Assembly: GCA_050084515.1 (NCBI GenBank)
Contig: CM114275.1
Span: 23,374,001 to 23,438,000 of the forward strand
Reading direction: 5' to 3'
DNA from: Blasia pusilla
Taxonomy: Eukaryota > Marchantiophyta > Marchantiopsida > Blasiales
DNA length: 64,000 bases
The notes below the pieces were generated by a model. That model was not told where the DNA came from, ran no database searches, and saw only the letters and a list, made by a program, of their open reading frames with translations. A program made the position numbers and the translations under genes. Positions 34,298-46,000 of this stretch are shown piece by piece (the first letter of the stretch is position 1; the number at the start of each line of letters is the position of its first letter).

Positions 34298-36265
34298 CAA
34301 GAGATGTTTCACTCCAAATTCTTCACGGTCTTCTACCATTTGAGGAAGTGATGGAGGGTCAATATTATTCTCAAATATTTTTGGACGTGGAGTAAATAAT
34401 CAAACAAGAAAAAATTGAAACACGGGATGGAATTTCATATGCGTTAGTAGATCTAGCTTATACGCCACGACACATATTTTCTATATGATAGTGAAAGGCC
34501 CAATATAGCGAGGATTAAGGTTACAAACATTTACTAATCATAAATTAGTTATTTTTATCCAAATCTTCTCCCTTTCAAAAAAACTCGACATGTCGATGAT
34601 GAGCATCAGCATATTTTTTTTCTTGATTTTGAGCAATACTCAACTCCTCCTTAGCAAGCTAAACTCCTTTTTGAATCTAATCCACGAACGCATTAACTAC
34701 TGCTACTTTTGTAGATTCCCTCTATATTTTCCTATTTGAATAAGAAGAAAATGGATCAAGGGATGCAACCCATATATTGAAAAGAAGGGTATTGCCTTAG
34801 TGGAAGAGTTTATTGAATTATTGTACGAGAATTATACTAATGGTAATAATGAGTTATATCCTTGTTGATCCTCCAAAAATAAGGTCTGTAACATATACAT
34901 AATGCTATGGTTGGCTCTTTTAGTCTGTCTATAGGTTAGAGGGTAATAAGCTATAAACATGGCTGGTTTAGTTTGGAGCAAATAAATAAAACCTTCCAAA
35001 AAAAGCTCGTGAAATGATTCCCTCTATCAATAATAAGCACTATAAGAAGATCGCGATGGATAAAGATTATCTTGATGTAGATCCTAGCCAACTCTAGTGA
35101 AATGATGGTATTCTTGGTCGAGAGAAGATGTATTATCTTGCTTAGTCTATCCAAAAAGACTACAATAGAATCATATCGTAGGATCGTATATGGTAGCTCA
35201 TAAATAAGATTCATAATGATTTTTTCCCAATATTTTTGAGGTGTTGGGATGAGTTGCAATAATCCTGTTAGTTTTATGTTACTAGCCTTTATTTATTATT
35301 AGTTCATACAACTTCTTACATATGCATCAACATCTTCTCTCATTTTGGGGCAATAGTATGCTCTTTTTAATCCCTTTAAGGTTTTTTCTGCTTCCATATG
35401 ACCAGCAATGATTGTACCGAGAGCCTCACATAATAGCTGAGTGCGTAAGTGTGGATCTCGTGGGATCCATACTTATCTTTATGAGAACCCAATCCTTAAG
35501 CTTTGGGTGCTTTGTTGGCCTCAATAGGAACTATAATTTCTTCATCCTCCTTTGTTGCTTTAGGCAATATTTTCCACCAACGAGAGTAACTCTGCACTTT
35601 ATACATGTTATTCATCTAGAACATATAAGTTAATTAGGGCATCCACCAACTCCTTCTTTCTTTTGACATAGAAAACTTTCATGGTGAACTATTGTCACAA
35701 TTTTTCCCATCAAATTTGGCCTTTGGAGAGCTCCTTTTGAGACTCCAAGTAGATCAAGGCCTTATGATCAATCAACACCACAAACTTCTTATCGCTCAAG
35801 TAGTGTTTCCAATGCTTAGTTTCCAATACAATTTCAAGTTCTTCTTGCTTGGTTGTATGGTAGTTTACTCTTGGCAATAACTTGGGAGAAAAGAAGTCAA
35901 TAAGATGCCATCCATCCTCCCATTCTTGTTGTAATACTGCTCTAATGGTAGTACCTGATGCATCTATGGCCAACTTGATAAGTCGATTAGGATCATACTA
36001 CTTCAAAATAGGGATTTAATGGAGAAATTTTTTAATGATTGGAAAACAATCTCTTGTGTTTTACCTTAATTCCTTGTTTTTTCTTTTCGCTAGTAAAGTT
36101 GTCAATGATTGTGCGATTCGAGCAAAAATCTTTGACAAGTGTTTGATAGAATCCTATTAATCCTAGAAAAGTCTTCAATTGAGTTTAATCCTCAACTGCA
36201 CTCTATTTTTTGATTTTTCCTACCCTCTCACTCATCACTTAAATACCTTCTACACTTACTTGATA

Positions 36266-37296
36266 TGTCGCGACCCTCGTAACCAAACAACACCAAATAG
36301 GCACCAAGCGAAACATCAGAACTCAAGGGAACTCACGCTGCGAGGTTTGCGCTTTGGAGAGGCGTTTGGAAAAGTCTTTTGGAAAAGTCTAAGAGACGAA
36401 ACACGGAAAAAAGTTGTGCGTTTCATGCGTTAGTGGTCGCGACCAGGAAACCTAGACCAAACGCCAGCCAAGACTTGAGATGAGTTGAGTCTTGGGAGGT
36501 TGGTTGCCAAAGAGGTGACAACAAGTTTGGAACAAGACTAGCGTTTGGGAGAATCTTACTGTGTTTAGGACCATAACGTTGAGCTCCAAGATGCATTCGG
36601 GACAACTAAGGATGCGTTGGAAATCTGATCTTAAGACGCTTCTGACGCACCAAAGAGCTCAGCAAATGCATAAGTAAAGACTGAGATATTGGCCGAAAAC
36701 GATTGAGAGAGCAATCGGATTGAGGGCCAATTGGAGAGGCCCAGGTGTCTTTCCCTAAATGTAGGGGGCCCTTGGAGATCTCCAGAAGTACTAGTAAGGG
36801 AGGAGTCTCTCCGAGATGTCTCGAGAAATGAATCCCCACTTTGGGCGCCAAACGGCGTTTCAGAGGCACGGGATGGAACATGAGTTTGGCGTGGGAACTC
36901 GAAAACCAAACCTGATCCAAGGGAGTGGAATTTGTACGCCACACTTGGATTCCAACCCGAGATTCACTTTGTGCGAGTCTTGATGAGGAACTCATTGGAT
37001 GTCCATCGGATAGTTGGAACCGCTAGGCGCGAAATGTTGTTTCAGGTTCCTGAACCGACCAGAAAGTCTGTCCCAAGTCTTTCGAGATTTTCCCGTGTTG
37101 TAAACCGCGAAACTAGGAAGGTTGAGCTTGATGAGAGTCCGAGACGAGAACTCAAAAAGTAATCCGGCTGATTGATCCAAGACCCGACTAACCAAAGTGC
37201 GTGTTTGGATGCAGATCAACGTTGAGAGCGTGACCTACTGAACGCACGCTTCCGCAACAAACAAGATTAACGTTTTAGGAGAGTAGGCGCACGACA
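36266..37296 (+). mobile_element. Solo LTR, 1031 bp, with perfect target duplication
   Basis: It starts TGTCGCGACC, ends GCGCACGACA and is flanked by TGATA on both sides (36261-36265 and 37297-37301). It contains no retroelement protein. It interrupts the minus-strand chromovirus relic between reverse transcriptase and RNase H. The ends resemble those of the methyltransferase-bearing element (TGTCATGACC on its minus strand, CGCACGACA at the other end). Confidence 0.85.
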
Positions 37297-37697
37297 TGAT
37301 ACCTTAGATAATTAACTTCCATCTTACCTAACTCACATTTTGAAGATTTAGCATACAACTCACTATCTCGTAGAATTTCAAGGACTTCTTGTAGATGATT
37401 TATATACTTGTCTATGGTTTTACTATAGACCAAGATTACATCTAACAATGTAATGATCAACTTATCTAAATATGGAAAAATAATAATTTATTAGTCCCAT
37501 AAAGGTTGCAAATGCATAAGTAAGACCAAATGACATGACTAAGTATTCAAAATATCCATACCTAATACAAAAAGTATTCTTGGACACGTCTTCATCCGCA
37601 ATTCAAATTTGGTTGTAGCCACTTCTTAGGCCGAGTTTGGTGAAGTATTTTGCTTCTTATAGTTGATTGAATAAGTGATCCATTCTGGATAATGGAT

Positions 37698-37725
37698 ACT
37701 AGCCGGTGCCCTTGCAATGCACGGG
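37698..37725 (-). mobile_element. Helitron-like 3' terminus
   Basis: On the minus strand CCCGTGCA and TGCAAGGG form a hairpin (one mismatch) six bases before CTAG followed by T. The chromovirus relic stops here, consistent with an insertion boundary. Confidence 0.45.
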
Positions 37726-37979
37726 TGAAACCAGCCCCTTTCCTCTTAATTTAACGGTTAGCTCCTATTAAACCCGTCACATGTCAGCACGGGAAGGGCC
37801 TAAAATGTATACGTGAAATAGTTGGGAGCCGCAGTGCTAGCGCATTCTCGTATGTCAAGTTATCTCCATGTTCAGGTTCCATCGAAGCTCGTCTATGAGC
37901 GCATGGACGGACTAGGCCACTTTGTATCTTCAAGTTTTGTAAAGATTTCAGTGATTTCGTCACTTTCTATTTTCTCACA

Positions 37980-37991
37980 TGGTATCAGAGC
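37980..37991 (+). promoter_or_regulatory. Primer binding site of a copia element
   Basis: TGGTATCAGAGC, the initiator tRNA-Met site, follows TTTTCTCACA, which is the likely end of a copia LTR. The upstream LTR boundary is not resolved and may be cut at 37.7 kb. Confidence 0.8.
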
Positions 37992-38087
37992 AATAGGTTT
38001 TCCAACATTTTGTATCTGGCAATCTAGTGTGTTTGCACAAAATCTTGAGAGATAGCTACTTCTTCGTCAGTTCGTGCTCGCCCTCCT

Positions 38088-39613
38088 CCGTTGGGTGAAG
38101 GGAAGTTAGATGGGTCTAACTATACATTGTGGAAGTTCAAAATGAGAACTGTCCTCGAATCATTTGAGATCTGGGAGACGGCCACATGGGTCAATTCGAA
38201 TCCACAAGCAACTTTGAGTTCTGCATGTTCATCTTTATCTTGTGATATCGATCTTGTTGAATTGCAGGCATGGAAATGCAGAAACACTGATGCTCTATAT
38301 GCGAGTGTCACAAATATAACTGACTCCGTCATGACTTTCATTCAACATACGACCACTGTTGTTGAGACGTGGAACATTCTGAAGAATCAGTATGAAACGA
38401 GAAATGAGACTCGGATTCAAAATTTAGAGAATCAGCTTACGTCCAAAAAATTCTCAAAAGGAGAAAGCGCGGAGAAATTTTTGACAAGGATCAAGAATCT
38501 TCAAGATCAGATGGCATCCGTAGGAATTTCAAAGTCTTCAAAGATTTGGCACGTCGGTGCGTAAGGATTTTGCCTCCGAGGTATGAAAAATTGGTCACTG
38601 CATGGAATACTCAAGTAAGACCCACGGCGCTTCCTTCTGAACAATTTAGTGCAATGTTGGTAGAAGAGAAAATGCGCTTCAAAGGAAGAGAGGGAAGTGA
38701 TGCAACATTTACTGCCAACGTACAGAGAGGTAGAAATCAGGATTACAGTTCAAATATCAAGCAGAAATTTCCAAGGAAGGCCTTCAAATGCTTTTATTGT
38801 GGTAAGTTAGGTCATCTTATCAAAGATTCTAGAAAGAGGAGTCAGGATGAGAAGAACGGTTGTTTAAGACCTAAGAAGGAGTTTGGAAATTCTACAGAAC
38901 TAGAAGAACATGAGGTAGATGCTTGGGTAGCAATCGGAGAGTTTTGCACACAGGCAGAACATTCCACTAAATCAAAGAGTGAAGATGTATGGGTGCTCGA
39001 TAGTGGAGCATCTAGGCATATGACCAATCATAAGGATTGGTATAGCTCCTTACAACCACTATGGGAGCCCATTATTGTTAGTGTTGGAAATAATGCAAAG
39101 TGCTCTATAGAAGGGAAAGGAAAATTTTCTTCAGTCTCACAAAAAGGAGATGAAAAGAAGTTAACTTATGTACCGTACGTACCAGAGTTGAAGGGCAATT
39201 TGATTTCAATAGGAGTATTAGGTGATCGTGACTTAGAAGTTCGTTTCAAGAAAACTAGAGTAGTCAATGAGGATGCCAATGGGAAAGTAGTAAGTGAAGG
39301 TATACGACGTGGAAATATCTAATAGTTTTATGCTTTCAGGACAAGTATAGGTATAGATCTTAGTAGTTGTAAGTTGGGGCATAAAATATTTGGTCACCTA
39401 AGCTTTCCCTTACTAAGTTAGATGCAGAAATCTGCCATGGTTGTTGATTTACCAATAATTTCTAGAGTTCTAGATATATATGAAGCTTGTATGATGGGCA
39501 AGCAACACCGACAACCATTTCCACGAGAGTCCAGCAATAGAGCAAAGGCTCCTTGCTTAAACTGTTCACCGTTGTGGGATTTGATGGAAAGTCAATCAAT
39601 CTTTCAAGATTGA
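38088..39613 (+). pseudogene. Ty1/copia gag, protease and integrase start
   Basis: The first frame (38091-38564) is a copia gag: LDGSNYTLWKFKMRTVLE, a WNILKNQYETRN segment and LENQLTSKKF. The reading shifts at about 38,550 into a second frame. That frame has the gag end, a zinc knuckle CFYCGKLGHLIKDS whose last Cys is Ser, and protease VWVLDSGASRHMTNH. The pre-integrase domain follows in a third frame (39422-39613), with EACMMGKQHRQPFP. The element ends near 39.64 kb without integrase core, reverse transcriptase or a second LTR. It is a 5' fragment, either truncated by deletion or left by recombination. Confidence 0.88.
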
Positions 39614-39640
39614 GGAAACACTGCAAGCACTACCTATAAA

Positions 39641-40675
39641 AAAAACCTCCGCGTGCAAACGTAGCAATTGCTACTTCCAATTAGAATAAGAGATACACTA
39701 CTCAACTAAAAGGACGAGAGGAGTATGGATGCGAGTTGTTCATAAATATCACTAAGAAGTGGGTGTCAAATATTGCAAATTGTTTCATCATTCTCCATGT
39801 TTGCACAACCTACTTATGTACAAATTCTACCTAGTTGAAGGGTGTGAATCCTGCTATTTATGAACGTGTAGTGGAGGGAAGTAATTGATGCGCACCATGG
39901 GTAATATTGTAGCGGCCTAGTATTGATCACTCCCGCTTTTCTCACCATCCTCTCGATCCCGCCAAAGCAAAAACCTACATAAATGATAAAAGAAACTCCT
40001 CTTCTATGTTCCGTGAAGATTTTTCAATGCTCTAATAATTTCCAATGTGCGAAAGATCCGACGATGGTGGAGTAGATTTGCTATGGTACTTTCCCCATTT
40101 TCAAACTCGTACTGGTATGGGCGAGTGCATATGATGAGACACGGCCTATCACTTTGCACTATGTCACATAAATGGAGACGGTGTAAAGAACGCCTATGGC
40201 ACCTTACAATGTGAGAAACCCCAAGACGTAAAAATCGTCCATCCTGGTCTTAGAGACAGGGGGAGATATGGCTACTCAAATCCCGAGGCCCTAAAAAACT
40301 CGTCTAATAAAACGGGAACCTAAATAAGTGTGCCGTTTATCTGGACTGAAGTTTTAAAAAGTTAAAAATAATTAAAATTTTACTTTTAAAATTAATAATA
40401 ATAATAATAATAACCTAACGACCGTTTATTCCTTCCCCGAATTCTTTCCCCCGCGGCAGAGGAGTAGCATAAACTGGAGTACGAGGAGGAAAAGGTTTGC
40501 GAGTCGGACTCTTCCACTCTCCAGAGTCCGAACCAGCAAATTCAATCGCCACCGTTGGGAATCCTGTAGGGATTCCTGCCACGGAATCAGGCGATCGTGG
40601 TACCCACGATTCCACTTCCCGAATCGTGGGTCCACGATTCCACTTCCCGGAAGGCCTAAACTTGAACGCCACGTG
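39641..40675. other. Intergenic sequence with ATA microsatellite
   Basis: No gene is supported. An (ATA)n tract lies at 40393-40412. Near 40,593-40,650 the string CCACGATTCCACTTCCCG occurs twice, and CCCACGATT with AATCGTGGG forms a small hairpin. Confidence 0.5.
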
Positions 40676-40869
40676 TTGTGGCCTTCAGGTTTTGATTCTT
40701 TGAGCCCCCCTCTTTTGTACTTCCGATGGGTTTTCCATCACTCATTTTTATCGAAGTGCATCTTTGAAGAAAAAAAAAACGAAAATGCATTTCGATAAAA
40801 ACGAGTGATGAAAACCCATCGGAAGCACAAAAGAGGGGGACTCAAAGAGTCAAAACCTGAAGGCCACAA
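40676..40869. mobile_element. Long foldback element
   Basis: The left arm (40676-40761) and right arm (40785-40869) are inverted copies with roughly 7-8 mismatches over about 86 bases, around an A-rich loop of about 23 bases. It has the shape of a foldback MITE or of two inverted copies of a small repeat. The right-arm string AAAACCCATCGGAA matches sequence in the FYR gene intron. Confidence 0.8.
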
Positions 40870-43800
40870 GGAAGAAGGGGGCATTCCCCCCCCTAACGAC
40901 GAAACTCACCAACAGCAGAAGTGGAACGTTTAGGTTGGAGTCCAACTCATTACGCTCATTATTGGTTCTTTGGGCATACATTTTCGCTACGCAACGACCG
41001 TCGACTACTCGCTGTTGTGGAGTCACTGGAGTGTACGCTCTGGACTCTGTGAACCGCCGACCGCACCCATGGATACATGGAAGACGTACTGATGTGGCCT
41101 TCTGCACGAAACTGCCTCTGCGTCTCATCATTGCTTATCTCGCTCGTTCGAAGAAATATAAACTTTAACAGAAACATCGGGGTAACCCGCGGGCCAAAAC
41201 CGACCCCGATGAGAGGTTGAAGACGACGCGCACCGCGGTGCATGTGTCCTCTCGAGTCTCGACGTGGACGTATGAGCTGGATGCGGCGAGTCGGCGATAT
41301 GGACAGCAACCTGCCAGGTCCTGCCTGGTGTCGTCCACGCCGCCCACCCGAGAGCATCTGTCAGTGCTGCGCCACCGATTCCTTCATGCCCGACGGACAC
41401 GGGGCTTTTAGGATTGGTTCGCCTTCACTCCACTGCACACAGAGCAGAATGTACATTGTACACCTGGAGCATCCGTGAATGATGTGTTTTTCTTCCTTCT
41501 TTCAATACGGAACAAAAGACATTCAGAAACGCACCGCGATTTGAGCGATGTCACGAAGGGATCAGAGAAATTTACACTATTCGATCTATAAATCTGGTTT
41601 TTTCTTTATTAAAAAGATCTATTCTGTTTAGAACAAATCTTTGTAAAAAGCATAATCCCTTCCAAGTTGCAACCTTATGGCCATAGCGCGTGTCGTGCAG
41701 TAATCGAAAATTCTGTTGGTGGTTTGTAGTTGTTATTTCCTCTTTATCGGTTTCTCATAGTTGGAAATGGGTGGTGGCAAAGTCCCAAAGGTTTGTGCGC
41801 TACCTTCTAGTGGCGCAAATTCGGTTCGCTGTCCATTAAGTACGTGTGTCCCATCCATTAGATCTTGGTGATTTGGAACCTTGGAGCCGGGTCCTTGCGA
41901 CCTTGGCAGCATAGGACCGGATCCTAAATGTTAAATACTTTTTAGGTTGAATGATCATGAGTGTATACTAATCCATTAATCTATACTTTTATTGGCATCA
42001 AATTTTTTTCTTTGCAAACATTTACTTGTTTGACACACGGTCATGGGTCGAAAATAACTTCATACTATACAAAAATAATAATTCATTTTGAGTAATATTA
42101 TTATGATTTTTAAAATAAGATGACAGCTTAGAACAAAATGACAATGGAGTGTGGAATGGGATAGAAGTATGAAGGTCTAAGATTGAAAATGCAACAGAAT
42201 ACACGTGAGATGATTTCATGTCTGGTTAGCCAAGTGCCTTGTCTATATGGGAAAAACTAAATCATTGAATCATCGTCTCCCCTGTGAGATTCAGCGGCAG
42301 ACAAACCCGATTCTCATGCTGGACACTGCGGCCACAGTTGACTGCAAAAGTAACCGTAGTAGGTATCTCACCATGCGCGTCCAATAAGGATCGAAACCCG
42401 GAGGGTAAAAGGCCGTCTTCCTTGATGATGCCGATCTCCCGGCAACTTCACGTCGACTTCTGACAATCTGGGCTTGGATTCCGCACGATTCCCGTCGACG
42501 GTAGAATAGCAGACCGGCTGGTACCTACAGTGGACCGAGAGATATAGGAATATTATAATGGTGTGGGTAGTAGGTGGCGCCAAATGATTCCTTTCACACC
42601 TCTGCGCGTATGACGTCCGTACACCTGCTGCACGCTCCGGGGACGACGTATCGAGGAGACCCGACGACATTTTTCATATTTTTCTTGTTCTAGGATATTC
42701 TATTTTAACATAATGTGCAGTTGTTTTTCACTTTTTAATTGAAACTTTAGCACTCCAACATTTCATCGTTTTATTTAATAATTTTTATGAAATTTCCATA
42801 TTATAGAATTGAAATAGTAATATCACATATATATAGAATGAATGTGCATCACTTCGGATGATGAAATGAAAAATAAAAATTTGTTTTCGACCACGGGAAA
42901 AAAGTGGAAAATGAGAAATTGAATTTGGTTAAATAAAATTAAACCCTAGTAAGAAAAAATCAAATCGACATGTGAAATGAGAAGTACTCTAGAACGTAAA
43001 CATGCATTCAAAACCTGTTTTCGAATAAGTATGAATGATCACGTCAATTGAAACGAAGTTAGCATGGAAGTAGATATATTCTTACATATAACATAATTGT
43101 TTTAAAAATATTTTTTTAATAAAAAACTCAATGATTAATTCCAAAAATTTTAACAAAATATTTACACAATTGAAATCATAAAATCTCACCACTCTAAAAT
43201 GTTGAGACCTAACTTTGTTTCTTTCTATAGAAAAACTTGATGTTGCAAAAGCCTTTGAGGACTATTTCCATTTAGGATTATGATAAGATTGCTTATGTTA
43301 TTATCCCTAATGACCAAGTTGAATATGAATCGAATAACATTATCACCCAAATGAGTGTGTAATAGTGCACAATCCTCTCCCATCTCCCATAACCAAAAAT
43401 AAATGCTTATGGATGAAAATGTATGTAATCTTCCAAAATTTGAACTCCCACCTTTGTTAGAATCATCATATTCATATGAGACCATAAATATGATGTATCT
43501 ATTTAAAGTGGCTTAGAGGATTTTTTGGCAATCATTGTCGTGAATGATTGTCACCACCAATAATCTTCTATGATCATTATCACCATTACCTAAAAGGCTA
43601 TCTTTATAGAAATTTGATAAAGAAGCACAATTCATGGGATACAACTCAAGAACATATACACCACCACAAAGGAAAAATATTTGTAATCAAAAAATTAATG
43701 GGGGGAATTATTCTCAAATATTTATAAGGTTGCATGTGGACAAAGCATGATTTTGCATACTCATCCAAATCCTAGGACTTTAGTCTTCTGCATAAGAGGA

Positions 43801-43899
43801 CAAGTTTGTTTCACTTACTAAAATCCATTCTAAGCATGGAAGAATCTATTTGGTTGCAAAAGGAAAGTTAGTTGTAATATCTATTCATGTCCTTTCTAT
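40870..43899. other. Intergenic sequence, repeat end at 41.2 kb
   Basis: From 41,165 the string GACCCCGATGAGAGG resembles CCCCGAGGAGAGG at 11.7 kb, so part of 41.15-41.45 kb may belong to the same dispersed repeat. From 42.7 kb the sequence turns AT-rich. No supported genes. Confidence 0.4.
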
Positions 43900-46000
43900 G
43901 GAGGGATTTTTCTATTTCTATGCACTCCTTATTATATAAGATATGTATAACAAGCCCTATCTGTAACCAACATCTTGAGTTAATAAATTGACGGTTAATT
44001 AGCGCTAGTTAAGGTCCTCGTGGATAAGTGATTGAACTTAACAAGGTTAATCTTCTTCTTATGAGTACCACATGTAGTAGTTGGTTTGTGCGATGTGCTT
44101 GGATATAACACTGTCTTCAATACTTCTCTAGAGCTCATTTTGATATTTGTTACATCTAATTATATCTAAACATCTCACAAACTTATCTTCAGACAATGCC
44201 TGTATGTAAGTATTTGTATTTTTTTAATCTAAACTTACATATATGAGATCAATCTCTCTTACAAGCACTTTCTCTATAACAAAGTGATTATATATATATA
44301 TATATGAGCCTTTATATGTAACATTGGTTGGTCTTGTGTCTTCGACCTCTATTAACAAACAATCAATTATGGATTTCTTATTGGAAGCCCAACTTATAAG
44401 TGCACTTCTGAACTTGAAGAACTATCAATATCTATGAATTCCCATAATTCTGAACTATATGAGATTTAACTTGAAGCCCAAACTTATGAAAATGGCTTCC
44501 AATTCTATAATGAAGTTCTCTAATCATGAATAGATAACTTTATATACTATATAAATCTCTTTATATCAAGATGAGACTTTCCAAGTGAAGGCAAAAATTT
44601 AACCATCAAACCAATCACATTGCTGAAGTATGACATGATAATTATCAGATGAATAAAACTTCCAACCATGCATATGTGAATATTAGAGTCTGCAAGTACT
44701 TTTTGTTCATTTACTCTCAACTTGAAACTTAGGTCTAATAATACATAAATTTGTTATAAGTCATTATACTATATTGTGAAAGCGTATAAAGATAATATCA
44801 TCGTCGTTATAACCACGTGCTTTCACCAACTTTAATAAGCTTGACATCAAGTAAGTACTTGAACTATCCAAAGTTGTTCTTATCAATTCTTGCACCAACT
44901 TTTTCTTAACTTGTTCCACCATATCTTGATGAGTCACTACTCCCAATAATGAGAAGACCATCAAAATGCAATATAATCACAACCATATGACTTTGTCCTC
45001 TTAAGACATATAGACTATAGTGAAGGATTAGAATTCCAAACTCCAAATCCAAATTCATATAAGATATATGTAATCTTATCCGAACAAACTTTTTGAGCTT
45101 CCTTAATCCCATAGAAAGTTTTATTTAGCTTTCACACGCAAAATGGAAAATTTGAAAGTGTATATCTATATAGTTGAATAATATATACCTCTTCATATAC
45201 ATCTCTATAAAAATATGTATTAGTAGTATTCATGTAATGTAGTCTTCACTTTTTACCAGCTATAATAATAATCATTTTTATCATTTTTATCCTTATTATC
45301 AACTTAGCAACACGAATAAATATCTTCTTATGATTGATGTCATATGATTGTGCATACCCCTTTGCTAATAATCTACCTTTGTATCCATCACTATACAATC
45401 TTGATTTCGTTTAACTTGGAAATAACTTGGGAAAGACTCTATTTGAATACATCTCCCAATTTTAGGATCTAGTTTTTTACACTTTTTTTTGTAGAAACAT
45501 AAGCATGAAACATACAACCAAAGATTTTCATAAATAAAAAGTTAGGTTTACTATCTATGACGCCTTTGAATGAATTGATATCATGAGCTCATGCTATTGG
45601 ATCTTGATTTATTATAAGGATCGAGTACGCTTTAGAATTTTTTTAAACACTTTTTTCTATTCTTCTTGTTCAACATAGAACGTAATCCCTGAAAATGGTG
45701 TTGATTCTCCCATTCAACCATCCCTTCTATTGTGAAGTATATTGATAAGCAAGTTTTCGTTAGATTTACATTTCCATATATATCTAGAAAAGTTGTGAAT
45801 ATATCAAAGAAAATATTGACAACCATTGAGGTTATGTTCTATTTTTATCCAAATATCACTATAAATAAACTCCAATATTTTGGATGCTCTTCCATATTGC
45901 TTTGGAAATAAGAATCTAGCTTGACAAGCAAAACATACTTCTAACGTTGTACAACTAGATAATTTGGAAAGTGTAGTTACTATGTCCCATATGGTAGGAT
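43900..46000 (-). pseudogene. Decayed Ty1/copia element
   Basis: Minus-strand fragments in copia order. The integrase core is seen in 45826-45632 as GMVEWENQHHFQGLRSML, the decayed form of the copia integrase region that ends in a RSML string. Reverse transcriptase is seen in 45112-44906 as LRKLKKFVRIRLH, then SLYVLRGQSHMVVIILHFDG; the catalytic YVDD is now HFDG. The later fragment 44964-44764 continues reverse transcriptase. Stops are frequent and no LTR was identified. Confidence 0.65.

Larger units (their letters stand above)
33991..37697 (-). pseudogene. Decayed chromovirus on the minus strand
   Basis: Read right to left: reverse transcriptase (the box reads LLDVILVYSK at about 37,440), a solo LTR insertion, RNase H ([21 protein letters not shown] and [13 protein letters not shown] at about 35,970-35,715), integrase (LELARIYIK, DRGNHFTSFFWK at about 35,000), chromodomain and polypurine tract. 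The start of pol and the 5' LTR are missing, cut at a Helitron-like end at 37698. Stops and shifts are frequent, so this is the oldest of the three copies. The chromodomain segment is duplicated in tandem. Confidence 0.85.
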
